Notes: a model not told the origin generated them from the sequence alone. 64,000 nt of DNA from Adiantum capillus-veneris (GCA_014529385.2 CM043969.1:11199001-11263000); one strand, 5' to 3'; positions 1-13,400 are shown, counted from the first letter of the stretch. Numbers and translations are program-made.

Positions 1-188
1 TTCCCGCTTGCCCCAGCCCGCTGCCCCCCCCTCGCCCCGTTCGCCCGCACGTTTTGTTCTTCCTCCTCGACAGCTCCCTGCAGTTTCGTCCCTTTTGGCA
101 CTGGTTCAATTCCTTGGAGCAGTGTTCGGCAAGCCCAATTGCAGCACCCTCCTATCGCCCTCTTCTTACGCCACAGCAGTAGACACAG

Positions 189-2093
189 ATGGAGGCTCCA
201 GCTTCTCCACAGAGGGACTCGCCAAAACCCCCTCGCCCCACCCCGCTGAGCCCACCATTTGACTTGCTCTCTCGCCGACAGAGCAAGCGAGCCTTGCCGC
301 AGAGGTAGAGCGATTGCAGGCGACCTCGGTCATCTACAAGATTCTCGGCACCCGACCTAGCAGAGGAGAGCTGCAAGACCTTCTTCAGGCCCGCCTTCTC
401 GCAGGGGTGGGCAAGATCCAGGATGTCCAGATTCTCGGACGGGGTTACTATCAGATTGAATTTGAGACCTCCGAGATGGCGTCCAAGGTCATAGCTATGA
501 GTCCACTGGCCATCCGAGCATCACGTGCCCACTTTCGACAGTGGCGACATGGCTTTGACCCAGCTTCGGATGTTTTAGTAGAGGAGGCAGACATCCCCAT
601 CTCAGTCTGCTTTCCGGGTTTACGGAGGGAGTACTTACCACTTCTTTCCAGGATCGGTTCCGCCATTGGGACTGTCCTGGAGACACCTCGTACGGCAGCA
701 TCAGTAGCTGCCAAGGCGGCTGGCATTCCCTCAATTCGAGTTTTGGTCAGAGATACCCACACGCTCCCGAAGGTTATCCTGTTACCTCGGGTGAGTGGGG
801 GTTGGTTTTGATAGAGTGTGGAGTACTCGGGCCTCCCGAACCAGTGCTTCATTTGCCGACAGATGGGCCATCTAGCGAAGGCCTGTCCACGGAGGAGGCC
901 GCGACCTGCACCACAGCCTCAGCCCCAGCCTGCCAGGGCTGGCCCACAGCCACAGTCAGCGGCACAGCGCACACATGCAAAGCCACCCTCCGAGCCTGAG
1001 GCTCTAGCAGAGGAGGAGTGATAGCAGGCCCGTGGTCGACGACGCCAGGGGCCACAGCGTCAGCCTGGCACTCAGAGTGGCCCTCAGGTGCCTACTCAGC
1101 AGCAGTGGGTTCCCACAGGGAACCGCTTTGGTCCTCTTGAGCAGGAGGAGATCCCTGCGCCACCCCCACCTCCGCTTCACCCTCGGCAGCCTCTCCCCCC
1201 CAGAGTTCCCCCCCTCTTCCTCATCCTCCCCGCCGCCTTCTGCTCCCATTGCCCCTCCACCTCGCCCCTCTACCTCTGTCGCCCTATCCCGCCCCTCTTC
1301 TCCTTCGCTCTCCCTAGCTCCTTCTCCCCCCCCCCTCCTGCTCCAGTTCCACAGTCGACTCAGGAGATTGGTCCTTCTCCGACAGCTAGGAGATCTCTTG
1401 GCAGTGCCTTTGCCACGAGTCGCCTAGCGAGAGAGGGTTAGCCCTTCTTACGGCCCCCTTTGCAGATTCAGACATCCTCCCTTGCAGCTATCCCTCGGGG
1501 TCTGATGAGCATTGACATCCGACACCGCTAGGACTTCTTCGACTACGGGTTCACTCGTTTTCTCCGCGATTCCGCAGCAGACCATGAGGCAGCCTGCTTC
1601 AAGGTCCATGCCTTGTTCCTTGCCGCTAGGGGGACAGAGGCCTTGGACTCAGCAGTTGGTTTCTCCTTCCCCCTCTGTGGTAGGGCCGAGACAGAGTGGT
1701 TCCCTCAACTCAGTGTTGGGATGGTTGCATACACAGGTCCTAGAGTTCTCTCATCACATGGGAGAACTTGGAGTTACAGATATGCTAGAGACTTTGTGGC
1801 CATTGGCCAAGTTTGCGGTGACATCCCTAGACTCAGCATGATGTAGGCACATTGTGGTGTACTTCTTTGCTGATACGCAGTGTTTGCCTTGCTATGTATA
1901 CATTCATGAGGACTCCTGGACAGAGGAGGTTGCTTTACGCACGGCTCGCTCTGCTTGGGTGTGGGCTAGGCACTCACTGCAGTCTCGCCTATCTAGAGGA
2001 CGCTCGGATGCGAATTACTCCCCATCCAAGCTAGCCTCGAAGATAGCCCGTTTTGCTGTTGCGGCAGCATCTGTTCTCTCTCGCTCCCCATGA
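189..2093 (+). pseudogene. L-a copy 1 ORF1: DUF4283-like, zinc knuckle, Pro-rich
   Basis: ORF1 of plant L1-like LINEs encodes a nucleic-acid-binding chaperone for the element RNA. The ATG at 189 aligns with that of copy 2 (17052). The open part 314-811 shows the DUF4283-type core: [14 protein letters not shown], then [11 protein letters not shown], then an IGS..GT.L.TPRT segment. A CCHC knuckle ([16 protein letters not shown]) follows at about 836-890, then a Pro/Ser-rich region and a C-terminal block ending in ILSRSP-like sequence. Stops at 260 and at 809-814, plus frameshifts between 1000 and 1850, make it a pseudogene. The stop TGA at 2091-2093 overlaps the ORF2 ATG. Confidence 0.8.
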
Positions 2094-5000
2094 GGATTGT
2101 CTCATGGAACGTGCAGGGACTAGGTGGGCCCCAGTTTCAGCGACAGCGGGGCCGATTGCGTCAGGAGCTTCAGCGTTGTCTTGTGGGAGGAGAGATTGAT
2201 CTCCTTATGCTTCAGGAGCACCATTTGTGTGAGAGCTGCATTCGACGATGTCGTCAGATTTTGCGTGGATGATATGATACCTTTTCGTCAGCTGCTTTTG
2301 GACCTGGAGGCATCCAAGGTGGGGTATGTATGACTATTGCGGACTCATTGCAGCAGGCCATTGTGGGCAGAGGGATTTTTGTGCCAGGCGAGGCTCAGTG
2401 GATTACTATGCAGGTTCAGAGTGGCCTTGTGGGTTTCCTGAACATCTATACGCCCAATGTGGTGAGTGCTCGTGCAGAGTTTTGGTCACAGATTGTTGAG
2501 TCTTTGCCGCAGGCCGATCATTGGTGTATAGGAGGGGACTTCAACATGTTGGAGGACCCTTCTGACAAGATTGGTGGCAGCCATGCTACTGTGCATGGAG
2601 TCGAGTTGGCAGCTCGGGAGAGGTTGTGTATGACTTTGAGGGTCTCGGATACATGGCAGCACTCTGGTTTTGTGAGGCCCCCAGACAGTCTTGCCTTCTC
2701 TAGATCGGACCGCAATGTGGGAGGAGTGAATCTATCGCGGATAGATCGCTTCTACACTAGTGACCACTTCAGTGACTTGGGGGGAGCTTGCTAGCATAGA
2801 GGAGAGGCGTCATGAGTTTGCCTTCCACCGACAGGCATCTCAGTGGACTCAGGTGGGTGACAGAGTGACTGGTGCATTTTTTGAGACAGTGGGACCTCGG
2901 CACTCGCATGCCAAGGTCAGTCAGTTGAGGAGGCCCGATGGGTCAGTTGCTTGTGAGCCCGAGGATATGCGTGCAGTTGCTACTGACTTCTACCGTGAGT
3001 TACTGTCGGCTCAGCCGCAGTCAGAGCGACAGGTTGCATGCAGGGAGCAGGTTTGGGCACAGATGCCATGTCTTGTGACTGAGGAGATGCGCCAGAGGCT
3101 AGAGATGCCACTCCAGCTGGAGGAGCTGCACACGGCTCTTAGGGCCCTCCCCCGTGGTAGCTGTCCAGGTGAGGATGGGTTGACTCCCAGCTTTTTCTTA
3201 GAGTACACATAGGAGTGATGCCTGACAGCATGAACGAGGGCCTGATCTACCTCATTCCCAAGGAGGGTGGCTCCTTGGATGAGATTCCACAGTGGCGCCC
3301 CATCACCATCCTCAACTCAGTCTACAAAATTCTTGCCAAGGCTCTGAGTTTGAGGATTCAGCCACTTTTAGAGTGCCTTATACATGGGACTCAGAGACAG
3401 GTTTTGTCAAGGAGCGCAGTATCCTTGACAACATCTTTACTTTCTGGGAGGCTTATGCCCTGGCACGGCTCCGTGGTGAGGACCTCGTGATTCTTCTTCT
3501 CGATTTTGAGAAGGCATATGACAGAGTTGACTGGGACTTTCTAGAGGACACTCTACGCAGGAGGGCTTCTCAGATGCTTGGAGCAGAGGGGTGTCAACCC
3601 TATACAGACACGCTCACAGTCAGGTGCTTTTGGCAGGAGGTAGAGGTGACCGCTTCATGCTTACTCGCTCAGTCAGACAGGGTTGTCCTCTTGCGCCCTT
3701 TCTCTTTCTGTTCTATGCGGAGGCGATGAGCAGATTTTTGGTGTCACAGCAGGTTGGTCTACAGGGCTTAGCACTTCCTATTCGTGGAGATGAGCTACTG
3801 GACGCTGAGTTTGCCGATGACTCAGCCTTGTACTTGGATGGCCTGGAGGCCAATCTTCACAGTTGTGAGCAGGCTTTGGAGACTTTCTGTTGTGCATCCG
3901 GAGCACTGATCAACTGGAGAAAGAAAGTGGCTTTCTCGGTTGGTAGTGCTCCTGTGCCAGATTGGATGCCAGGAGAGGGTTTCAGGTGGATTCCCCCAGG
4001 GACTGCAGTACGGTACTTGGGCTGTCAGGTTGGTTTGGACTTGTCTCCCGAGCAGCAGATTGCTCCTCTTCTCCTATCCATCAGGAGAAAGTTGTTACAC
4101 TAGAGCTCAGCACGACTTTCTTTGGTTGGTAGAGTAGTAGTTGCCAACCAGGTGTTGTTGGCGACTATGTGGTACATCACTTCCTGCTGGATCTTCTCGA
4201 GTTCTTGTATCAGCCAGGTAGAGAGGCTGATAAGGAACTTCCTTTGGTCAAGACGTGACACACGGATAGCACGAGCCAAGGTGGCTTGGCAGGTCATCAC
4301 GCTTGTTCTCAGGGAGGGCTTGGGATCATTGATCCAGCACAGCAAAGCAGAGCCCTTCTTGGGAAGTTCATAGTTCGAGGACTTCTTGCAGGTGAGGAGC
4401 CTTGGAAGGAGTTCTTGCTGCAGAGGCTTCGTGCCAGGGTACCTCAGTCAAGAGGCCCTTGGCAACCTTCGACCAGATGGATCTTTACAAAGATACGCAG
4501 AGTTGGTTTGAGCAGGAGATTGAAGGACCGCTTCACTGAAGGACGTGCACGAAGGAGCGCCTACGGCAGCCTCTCGTCTGGAACCCCATGGTTAGCACTC
4601 AGAGAGGCCACTTGGTAGTCGGCCTCATGTTTCCTGGGGTCCCATGGCAGCAGGTCCAGCGCGCTCTCTAGGTGATTGGCTAGAGTTCACAGGTTTGTCA
4701 GAGGAGGTGCAGGGTCTCTAGCTACAGAGCATGAGAGGGGTGCAGAGCATGTGTCAGGACATCTCAGAGTCAGTTCCAGCTGAGTGGCTTACGCCTCTCG
4801 AGCCAGTAGCACCCCGGTGGATGGGAGCCTTCACACCACTGGAGGTTCTCATTTCAGTCAGGGCCTGCTCAGAGACTGTCCCAGCCCTTTTCTTCGAGCT
4901 TCAGGGTGGGGGACGACTACAGCGAGTTGCAATAGAGGCCCCGCAGGTGGTAGAGTGCTATAGCCTGTTTCCAGAGGATCCGAGTTGTGGGCATCTGTGG

Positions 5001-5972
5001 GAGGACGTGCGTCATAGACCCTGACCCAGCAGCTCTTGAGACTGGACACTGGAGGCTTTGGGCTTGGGAGTGTTGTCCACTGGCATGAGTGCAGTGGTAT
5101 CCTGGTGAGTGGCTATGGAGGGACCTCTTCTCTTCTGCAGACCACCCAGGTGTCCCTTTTTTTCAGTACACTGTTCAGCTTGGACGTCATATACTTACAA
5201 CACAGAGAGAGGCCCGCCCCGCTGCAGCACGTCATTGGCAGGAGGAGGGCCTCACAGTCGAGTTCTTGGCAGCCTTTTGGGAGAGGCTATGGGACTCCAG
5301 ACAGCCAAGGCACGTCACCTTGTTTCAGTGGCTGGTCGCACACAGAGCTACAGCAGTAGGGAGCTGGCTAGTGCATAGTGGTCTCTCGGCCGCATGTGCA
5401 GCTTGTGACCACTTGGTGGAGAGTCAGCGACACTGTCTTTGGGACTGTCCTTCGGCCCAGCAGGTGTGGCTACGAGTTCTTCGGCTGAAGCCTACTCTCT
5501 CCAAGGCTAGACAGTACACTTCGGGGGCAGCAGCTTGGTCCACTCTCATGGGCCTGACACTTCAATTTGAGCTATCTTCCACTAGCAGGATGATAGTGAT
5601 ACAAGGGGGGCGACCTACACTCCAGCCTGCTATACAGAGCTTACTCCACAGGAGTGGTGCAGTGAGAGAGAGGAGTGTTGGGAGCTCATCAGTGGCTTGA
5701 CACTCTGGTTCATCTGGCGGGCCCGCTGTTTCCGCATCTTTGAGGTTCGGCTTGTGCCGCCAGTAGAGACTGTTCGTGACTTTTGGCTAGAGCTGATCCA
5801 TACTCTCAGAGGACGGCTTGAGGGACTACAGGGCAGCTCCAACCGCATGCGGGAGCGCCGCGAGGCCTTCCTTCGACTCTGGCGCCCTAGGCCTTTCTAC
5901 ACCATTGTCCAAGGTGTGCTCAGATGGCACTACCGTCCACCTGTGTGGCTCTTCCCTCCTCCCATCTCTTGA
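2090..5972 (+). pseudogene. L-a copy 1 ORF2: endonuclease, RT and zf-RVT
   Basis: ORF2 carries the nicking endonuclease and reverse transcriptase used for target-primed reverse transcription. The start [13 protein letters not shown] at 2090 is the APE-type endonuclease N-terminus. LMLQEHH (catalytic Glu) and GGDFNMLED (catalytic Asp) follow. The endonuclease C-terminus is missing, because the SDLGG segment near 2775 jumps to EERRHEF. RT motifs are [14 protein letters not shown] (3292 region), [13 protein letters not shown] (3500-3540), SVRQGCPLAP (3675 region) and FADD (about 3810-3821). A C-terminal zinc-finger region ([18 protein letters not shown]) lies near 5395-5450. Several frameshifts separate these blocks, so no enzyme can be made. 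Confidence 0.88.
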
Positions 5973-6149
5973 TTTAGCCTCATTGTATATATGTTGTTCT
6001 TTCATTGGGAGAGTCTCCCCATCATGTTTGTTGTAGCCCTCTCTTGCAGAGGTGGTTGTAGCCCTATGGGCAGTTTTCATTAACTAAAAGAAGGATCTTT
6101 TTCTCGGAAAAAAAAAAAAGTCGGAGACCTTTTTTGTGAAATGAAGTGC

Positions 6150-7117
6150 ACCAAAAGTGCTCCAAAAAAGTAGACATAAGGGACTACAAGCGCAACCAAG
6201 ACAAGATAACAAGGGTAAAACAAACTGCACATAGGCCATCAGAATGCACTAGACAATCCTGAACGTACATGTAGTGGCCAGGTGGACAATTTCCAATAAT
6301 GCAACTTAGAACGCAGATGCTGGAGTACCCGGTCCAATTTATGCGCATCCGATACATTCCATGCCAATGGATAACCCACATGGGGAACTATGACATGTGG
6401 GGGAACAATCTCCCCCGGCCATAATAGCTTATGCCAATCATACTCATTCAAAAGAAATAACTTGGATTTGCAAAAGACTTTGAGGCCCGCCGCCAATCCA
6501 AACAAGTGAAGAGTATGCGTAATCAGTTCCACATCATCATAGTGAGTGCGAGGCATAAACAAGAGTCATCCGCATAGGCTTGACCAACAAGCTGCTTCCC
6601 AGATGGAAGCACGAGACCATGCAATCGACCAAAAGAAGTCAAGAAATCCACATACACAAGCAGGGGATGAGTAACAATTGCATAGAGCAAAGCACTGAGA
6701 GGAAAACCTTGCCTTATTGATCATCCCAGAGGCCAAGGGTCTATGAGAAAACCATCCAACAAGCCCGCAGAAGAACTATGTGCATAGAAGGAAAAGACTA
6801 CATAGAAAAGCTTGGGCCCAAAGCCCAATTGTTTCATAGTGCAATGTAGTCCCAAAGAACAGTATCAAAAGCCTTTTCAACGTCAACCTGCATGACCAAT
6901 AAGTCCTGTTGAGTATCTTTCGCATATTCCATGCCTATGATGATATTGGCCAGGTTATCAGTAATTTGACGGCACGGAATGAAGCCATATTGAGATTGAT
7001 GTAGGCCTTCATGCAGAAACCCCTTGAGATGATTAACAATCATTTTAGCAATCAATTTATACACCACAAGCATGAGTGTAGTTGGTCTCCAATGAGAGAA
7101 ATCTTCACATACACACA
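6150..7117 (-). mobile_element. L-b LINE fragment, RT region, 3'-truncated
   Basis: Read on the minus strand this shows RT motifs HWRPTTLMLVVYKLIAK, YGFIPCRQITDNL and VDVEKAFDTVLWDY (7100-6840), then SIRQGFPLS, an AYADDS box near 6570 and a VGYPLAWN segment at about 6370. It stops near 6150 before the C-terminal zinc finger. Frameshifts are frequent. Its sequence is clearly different from the L-a family. At 7117 it is interrupted by the next copy. Confidence 0.8.
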
Positions 7118-8947
7118 TTTTTTTTTGTAAATCTTGGATTGATTTACTGATGGAAAACCTCAACGTGAGGAAAACCCATCAGAATGATCAAATACAAAGA
7201 AGAACACAGAGGTGTTCTGAAAGGGGAAGGCATTAAAAGCACACATAGTAGAGTTGTAGGATATCCAAGGATATGTTCCCAATATCTAGGACAAAATGTA
7301 AGGATTGCCCAAGTGACTCCGGAATAGAGGAAAGGGATCCACACCTTGCTGATGGAATACGCTAAAGTTGTGCTGGCGCCATAAGGACCATAGTGACCAA
7401 AACCTGACCCGAGTGAAGAAGGCTACAAAACGTCGAAGGGGATCCGAGAGAATGCCGAAGAGCCAAAAACGTCTGTGGAAAATTGCCGATGGAAAACGGA
7501 CACACATACAGGCGGATATGCGGTCCAGAAAGGCCCTAGTAAAGCGACAATACCAAAGTAGGTGTCTGACTGTCTCATCAAAGGCTGAACATCTGGCACA
7601 GCAAGAAGAGCTGATGTGGCACGCAGTAAGGAAGGTGCCAACAGGGAACACTCCCAGTAAGCAGCGTCATAGAAACAGACGTTCCTTGGGAGGCAAATGA
7701 CTCTTCCAAATTGTAGTAAGAGCATTCCTCCATCCATCTGATTTGTGCAAAGACCATAATGCATTACAGTGGTCAGCCAGGCAAGAATGAGACAGGAGAG
7801 AAGCATAAACCTTGCGGGCAGAAATGGCAACAAAAGGTGTGTCCCATAAAGTCCAAACCAACATGCGGCCACCAGCTGCCAATGGTGGACTGGCAGGAAG
7901 TCAGCCAACATGCACTCCAACTCACCCCAGAACTGACGATAATGCATGCCCAAACCAAAGTGTACAATCGCCTGAGGATAACGAATCAAATTGCCATACA
8001 TGTCGACCACATCATCCACAGTGCACACGCCACGACAAGAAAGAATGCAAGCCTAGCGTGGCGATCGGTCTACAAGAGTAAGAGCAAAAGCTTGGCTCCA
8101 CTTTCCAAGCACAACGAATTCCCATCTTGTGGTTGCCTACCATTCCATGAAAGATGAGCCGTAACGGATTTCCAAGCATCAAGCAAAGTAGAGATAAGTG
8201 AACAACCAAGAATATGACCCATCATCTTGCCAAACACAGTCTCCCAGAGTGATGTCTGCCAGTGACCAAAGGTGAAAGTGATGCTATCATGAGAGTCTAA
8301 GGTTGCAATTGCTGCGCAAGGGTAGGCAATTACATGGCCTTCCTCGCAAGATGATGGCAGCGAAGGTCCAAAATATTTAATCCTCCAAAACGCTTCGGAG
8401 TGCAAAGCTTCTCCATTGAAAGTAAACGGAGCCCTTTCTTGTGGGAATTAGTGCGCCACAAATGAGATAATGTATTAGACATCAGCAAAGTGACGTTGAG
8501 GCGTTGTATAATCCAATCCACTTGCTGGGTTACAATAACCTTCCATCCAATAGGGTACCCCAAGTGGCGGACAATGACATTCGGATCAAGAATATCCTCG
8601 AGCCATGGTGCCATTCCCGTACATTGAGATGCAAGAGTTTGGATTTCCCGAAATTAACTTGAAGGCTTGCCTGCATAATCGCACGCATATCATCTTGATG
8701 ATTGCGGGGCATACATGACGAGTCATCAGCATAAGCCTGCCCAATAAAGTCATTCCCAGAGGGTAGTTGCAATCCGTGAAGGACCAAGCAAAACCAAATG
8801 ATCCAAATACATCAACAAGGGGTGGGTGGCAATGGCATAAGGCACTGAGGGGGTAACCTTGGCGGACAGAACACCCAAGCAGCCAAGGGTCAGTCAACTC
8901 CCCATCAAGAAGGCCTAAAGACACACTATGGGCATATAAAAAAAACA
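7118..8947 (-). mobile_element. L-b LINE, 5'-truncated copy inserted in another L-b copy
   Basis: On the minus strand the copy begins inside RT (CSVRQGYPLS near 8850, AYADDSS near 8730, HLGYPIGWK near 8555). It runs through the C-terminal zinc-finger domain (about 7640-7560, with C..C and RHLLWYC) and a 3' UTR to an A tail (T run 7118-7126). The 12-bp sequence CACATACACACA is present at both borders (7106-7117 and 8948-8959), which fits a target-site duplication. Many frameshifts are present. Confidence 0.75.
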
Positions 8948-8959
8948 CACATACACACA

Positions 8960-10114
8960 AAAGAAGAACAAAAAAAGGCTATGCCAGAACATACCCTTGC
9001 CCGCAAAAAAAAATGCCATGTTTTACATTCTAGTGATGCTTTGATACTCCTGCAATCATAGATCCAAGAAACCCTTCTTAGGGTGGCTTTTATGCACTTT
9101 GAGTGCAACCAATGGAAATTGTAATGAAGCACTTGAGTTTGGGATGCAAAAGATGAAAAATGTTGGGAGTGGCCTCTCTCTTGACATTTCGGCCTCACAT
9201 CCCTCTGCAAACCCTAGCCAAGCCCACACTTCCAACTTTCCCTCTTTATTGAGGAAAAAGCCAGATAATAAGAGATCCTTCTCATTTACAGAGATACGTG
9301 TAATTATAGGGCTTGGCTTGCTGGTTGAGGAGGATGAAAATCTTGTTCGTGTTGAGCATGTGGATGAGAACAAGATGATTGCCTTGGATACCTTCTTTAC
9401 GTAACAGGTGTCAAGATCAGCTGGCACAAGTCTGTTGGTCTCTTACAGATTCAGTCTTAGTAGCTTCCTCCACTTAAATGATCTACAGAGCCTCCTCTCG
9501 TCTCCTTGTGATGCTAGAGCTCACGTTTGGCCTGGGTAATGTGTCTTTCACACTGCTTTTGACCAAACTCTCACAGGATTCGTTGGGTTCTTAATGTTGA
9601 TTTGCTTAAAGTAAGGACACTTGATATGAGGAACAATCTCATTTCTACCTTCTCTAGGCTACTTCCTTGGAGTCCCTCTTTCTGTGGGGTGGTGGGCTAG
9701 ACTGCATTCAAAATTATGAGAAGATTAGCAAGCATATGACATATCTTCTCTTCAATCCAGATAATGTCATCTATACAATGGCTCTGTACTAAAAAGCACC
9801 TGTGTTTAACTCAGGTAACACTTTTGATGACTAAAAAGACACAGCTATAACTTCGATTTGAGAAGAAATTACTAAAGTCAGGGCTCACATTATTCAAACA
9901 GAAGAGCTACAGATTGAAAACAAAGTTTTCTCCAAAGAAATTTTTATTTTCTTTCTTACTTGAAAATGATACAAATTATTGACTATCTGGACTAGAGCAC
10001 ACACTGGAAACCAACTGGAAGATCCCACAATCAAATCAGTAGACTACATACGACAAGAGCACATAGAAGAAGGTTTATATTGAGGGTTAAATTGAATGCA
10101 TTTGCAGAGTGTAC
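8960..10114. other. Intron sequence without recognised gene
   Basis: An open frame of 101 codons at 9099-9404 (+) encodes a Ser/Asn-rich stretch and then FSFTEIRVIIGLGLLVEEDENLVRVEH. I do not recognise it. The next 350 bp read like a degraded coding relic with stops. No filamin-type exon is present. The region could contain the upstream part of the interrupted L-b copy, but I could not confirm that. Confidence 0.3.
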
Positions 10115-10444
10115 CTGGCAAGAATTGTAAGGAAAAAGGAGATCCTGAAATTTCAATGTCGCTAATAGTAACATGAAGAGCGAACTTGCTAGAGGAGAAT
10201 GACATTAGATCAATAGTTCCATATCCTGAGCCACCTTGAGAATCTATATTCACAATTGACAGATTGTTTGACACAAATTCAGCTTCAATGGTTGCAGATA
10301 TGTTGGCATTTGATGCATAAGATACATTGAGGCTGTTATTGAAAGAATCCTTGTACAAGACACCAAAGGTTGCTGTCTCCCCAGCCACAAATGTACTAAC
10401 ATTCGAAGTCCAAAATCCTTGACAAGCAGAGGGAGAAATGCTGC
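10115..10444 (-). CDS. Exon 7: filamin-like repeat 5
   Basis: The acceptor AAATTGTAG lies before 10444 and the donor G|GTACAC after 10115. The exon is 330 nt, phase 1-1. Landmarks are [31 protein letters not shown] and [12 protein letters not shown]. The same start and end signature as exons 4-6 places it in the same gene despite the 23-kb gap. The gene must continue left of the window because no stop codon or membrane anchor has been reached. Confidence 0.78.
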
Positions 10445-13400
10445 CTACAATTTACACTTATGAGATAATACGTTGATGAACTATAGACATAATTGTTAAA
10501 ATAAGAAATTCACTGGAAAGTATTTAGTTCTGCAAGTAACAATGCAAACAACAGTCCTTTGTATAAAGTCAAAGTGAACAAGCAAATGCATCTCCCCATG
10601 CATCTCTACTGATGATGAGCACATCTTATTAGAATCTACTGATGTTGAATTAAATGATCGCAAGAATTGATAAAATATTTTTTTTTCCCGAGAAAGAGAT
10701 CCTTCTATTAGTTACTGAAACTGCCCATAGAGCTACAACCACCTCTTCAAGAGAGGGCTACAACAATCATGATGGGGAGACTCTCCCAAAGAAAAAACAG
10801 ATTATGTACAATGAGGCTAAATCAAGAAATGGGAGGAGGGAAAAGCCACACAGGTGGACGGTAGTGCCAACTGAGTACACCCTGGACCATGGTGAAAAAA
10901 GGCCCAGGATGCCAGAGTCGAAAGAAAGCCTCTCGGCGCTTCCGCATGCGATTGGAGCTCCCCTAGAGTCTCTCGAGCTGTCCTATGAGAGTATGGATCA
11001 GCTCTAGCCAAAGATCCCGAACAGTCTCTGCTGGTGGTACAGAGCGAGCCTCAAAGATGCGAAAGCAGCGGGCCCGCCAGATGAACCAGAGTGTAAGGCC
11101 GCTGATGAGCTCCCAGCACTCCTCTCTCTCATTGCACCACTCCTGTGGAGTAAGCTTTGTGGCAGGCTGGAGTGTAGGTTGCCCCCGTGCATCACTATCA
11201 TCCTGCTGGTGGAAGATAGCTCAAACTGTAGTGCCGGGCCCGTGAGAGTGGACCAAGCAGCTGGCCCCCAAGTGTACTGCCGAGCCGTGGAAAGAGCAGG
11301 CATCAGCCGAAGAACACGAAGCCACATATGCTGTGCCAAAGGAAAGTCCCAAAGACAGTGACGCTGACTCTCCACAAGATGGTCACAAGCTGCAAATGCG
11401 GCCGAGAGACCACTATGTACAAGCCAGCTCCCAACTGCTGTAGCTCTATGTGCAACCAGCCACTGGAACAAAGTGACTCGCCTCGGCTATCTGGAGTCCC
11501 ACAACCTCTCCCAAAAAGCTGCCAAGAACTCAGCTGTGAGACCTTCCTCCTGCCAATGAGGTGTTGCAGCAGGGCGAGCCTCTCTCTATGCTGCCAGTAT
11601 GTGACGTCCCAATCGAACAGTGTACTGAAAGAAGGGGACACCTAGGTGGTCTGCAGAGGAGAATGGGTCCCTCCAAAGCCACTCTCCAGGATCCCACTGT
11701 ACCCGTGCCAGTGGATAGCTCTCCCAAGCCCACAGTCTCCAGTGTCCAGTCTCAAGAGCTGTTGGGTCAAGATCAATAACGTAAGTCCTCCCGTAGATGC
11801 CCACCACTTGGATCCTCTAAAAACAGCACTTTGCCACCTGCGGGGCCTCTATTGCAACTCGGTGTAAGCGTCCCTCACCCTGTATCTCAAAAAACAGCGA
11901 GGGTACAATCTCTGAGCAAGCCCGAACTGAGATGAGAACCTCCAGTCGCGTGAAGGCTCCCATCCATCTGGGCGCTGCTGGCTCGAGAGGTGTGAGCCAC
12001 TTAGCTGGTACTGCCTCTGAGATGTCCTGGCACATGCTCTGCACCCCTCTCATACCCTGTAGTAGCTGAAAGCCCTGCAGCTCCTCTAACAAGCCTGAAA
12101 ACTGTAACCAGTCACCTAAAGAGCGTGTTGGACCCACTGCCATGGGACCCCAGGAAACATGAGGCCGACTACCAACCAGGTGGCCTCTCTGAGTGCTAAC
12201 CATGGGGTTCCAAACAAGGAACTGTCTCAAGCGCTCCTCCGTGCATGTAGGCTGACGCTACTCCAGGCCTCGCCGCAGATGCTCCCAAGATCGGAGCAAA
12301 CTCACAGCGAAGTGGTCCTCCAGTCTCCTGCTCAAGCCAGCTCTTGCGCATCTCTGTGGAAATCCATCTGGTCGAAGGTTGCAAGGGGCCTCAAGCCTGA
12401 GGAACCCTAGCACGAAGCCGCTGTAGCAAGAACTCCTTCCTGGGATCCTCACCTGGAAGAAGTCCTCTGACGATGAACTTCCCAAGAAGGGCTCTGCTCT
12501 GCTGTGCTAGGTCTATGATCCCAAGCCCTCCCTAAGAACAAGGAAGAGTGATGACCTGCCAAGCCACTTTGGCCCGGGCTATCTGAGTGTCACACCCTGA
12601 CCAAAGGAAGTTCCTGATCAGCCTCTCTACCTGGCTGATACAAGAACTTGAGAAGATCCAGCAAGAAGTGATGTACCACATAGTAGCCAACAACACTGGT
12701 TGGCCACTACAACTCCGCCTGCCAGAGAAAGTCATGCGGAGCTCCAATGTGACAACTTCCTCCTGATAGACAGGAGGAGAGGAGCAATCTGCTGCTCGGG
12801 AGACAAGTCCAAACCAACCTGACAGCCCAAGTACCGAATTGCACTCCTTGGGGGGGATCCACTTGAAACCCTCACCTGGCATCCAATCGGGCAAACGAGC
12901 ACTACCAACCGAGAAAGCCAATGTCTTTCTCCATTTGATCATTGCGCCAGATGCACAACAGAAGGTCTCTAGAGCCTGCTCACACCTATGAAGGTTGGCC
13001 TCCTGGCCATCCAAGTGCAAGGCTGAGTCGCCTGCAAACTCAGCGTCCAGTAGCTCATCTCCCCATATAGGAAGCGCTAAACGCCGTAAACCAACCTGCT
13101 ATGACACCAAAAACCTGCTCATCGCCTCAGCATAGAACAGAAAGAGGAAGGAGGCAAGAGGGTAGACATGTCTGACCGAACGTGTGAGTATGAAACGATC
13201 ACCTCTACCTCCTGACAAAAGTACCTGACTGTGTGCCCGTCTGTACAAAGCTGACACCCCTCTAATCCAAGCATCTGAGAAGCCCATCATGCGTAGTCCA
13301 GAAAGTACCAGTCAACTCTGTCATAGGCCTTCTCAAAATCGAGAAGAAGAATCACCAAATCCTCACCACTGAGCTGCGCGAGGGCAGAAGCCTCCCGAAA

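Larger units (their letters stand above)
1..6119 (+). mobile_element. L-a LINE copy 1 (L1-like non-LTR retrotransposon), 5' end cut by window edge
   Basis: The element has a C-rich 5' leader, ORF1, ORF2 (endonuclease, reverse transcriptase, C-terminal zinc finger) and a 3' UTR ending at a run of A at 6108-6119. The 3' terminus GGATCTTTTTCTCGG(A)n matches copy 2 at 10670. Many frameshifts and stops break both ORFs, and the second half of the endonuclease is deleted near 2790. It lies in the intron beyond exon 7, opposite in sense to the host gene. Confidence 0.9.

Noticed and set aside
451..852. Minus-strand open frame of 133 codons
   Set aside because: It is the antisense shadow of LINE ORF1; the plus-strand frame has the DUF4283-like pattern and the zinc knuckle.
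9099..9404. 101-codon plus-strand frame as a supported gene
   Set aside because: No known motif, no splice or promoter evidence, and it lies among LINE relics; kept only as an unassigned region.
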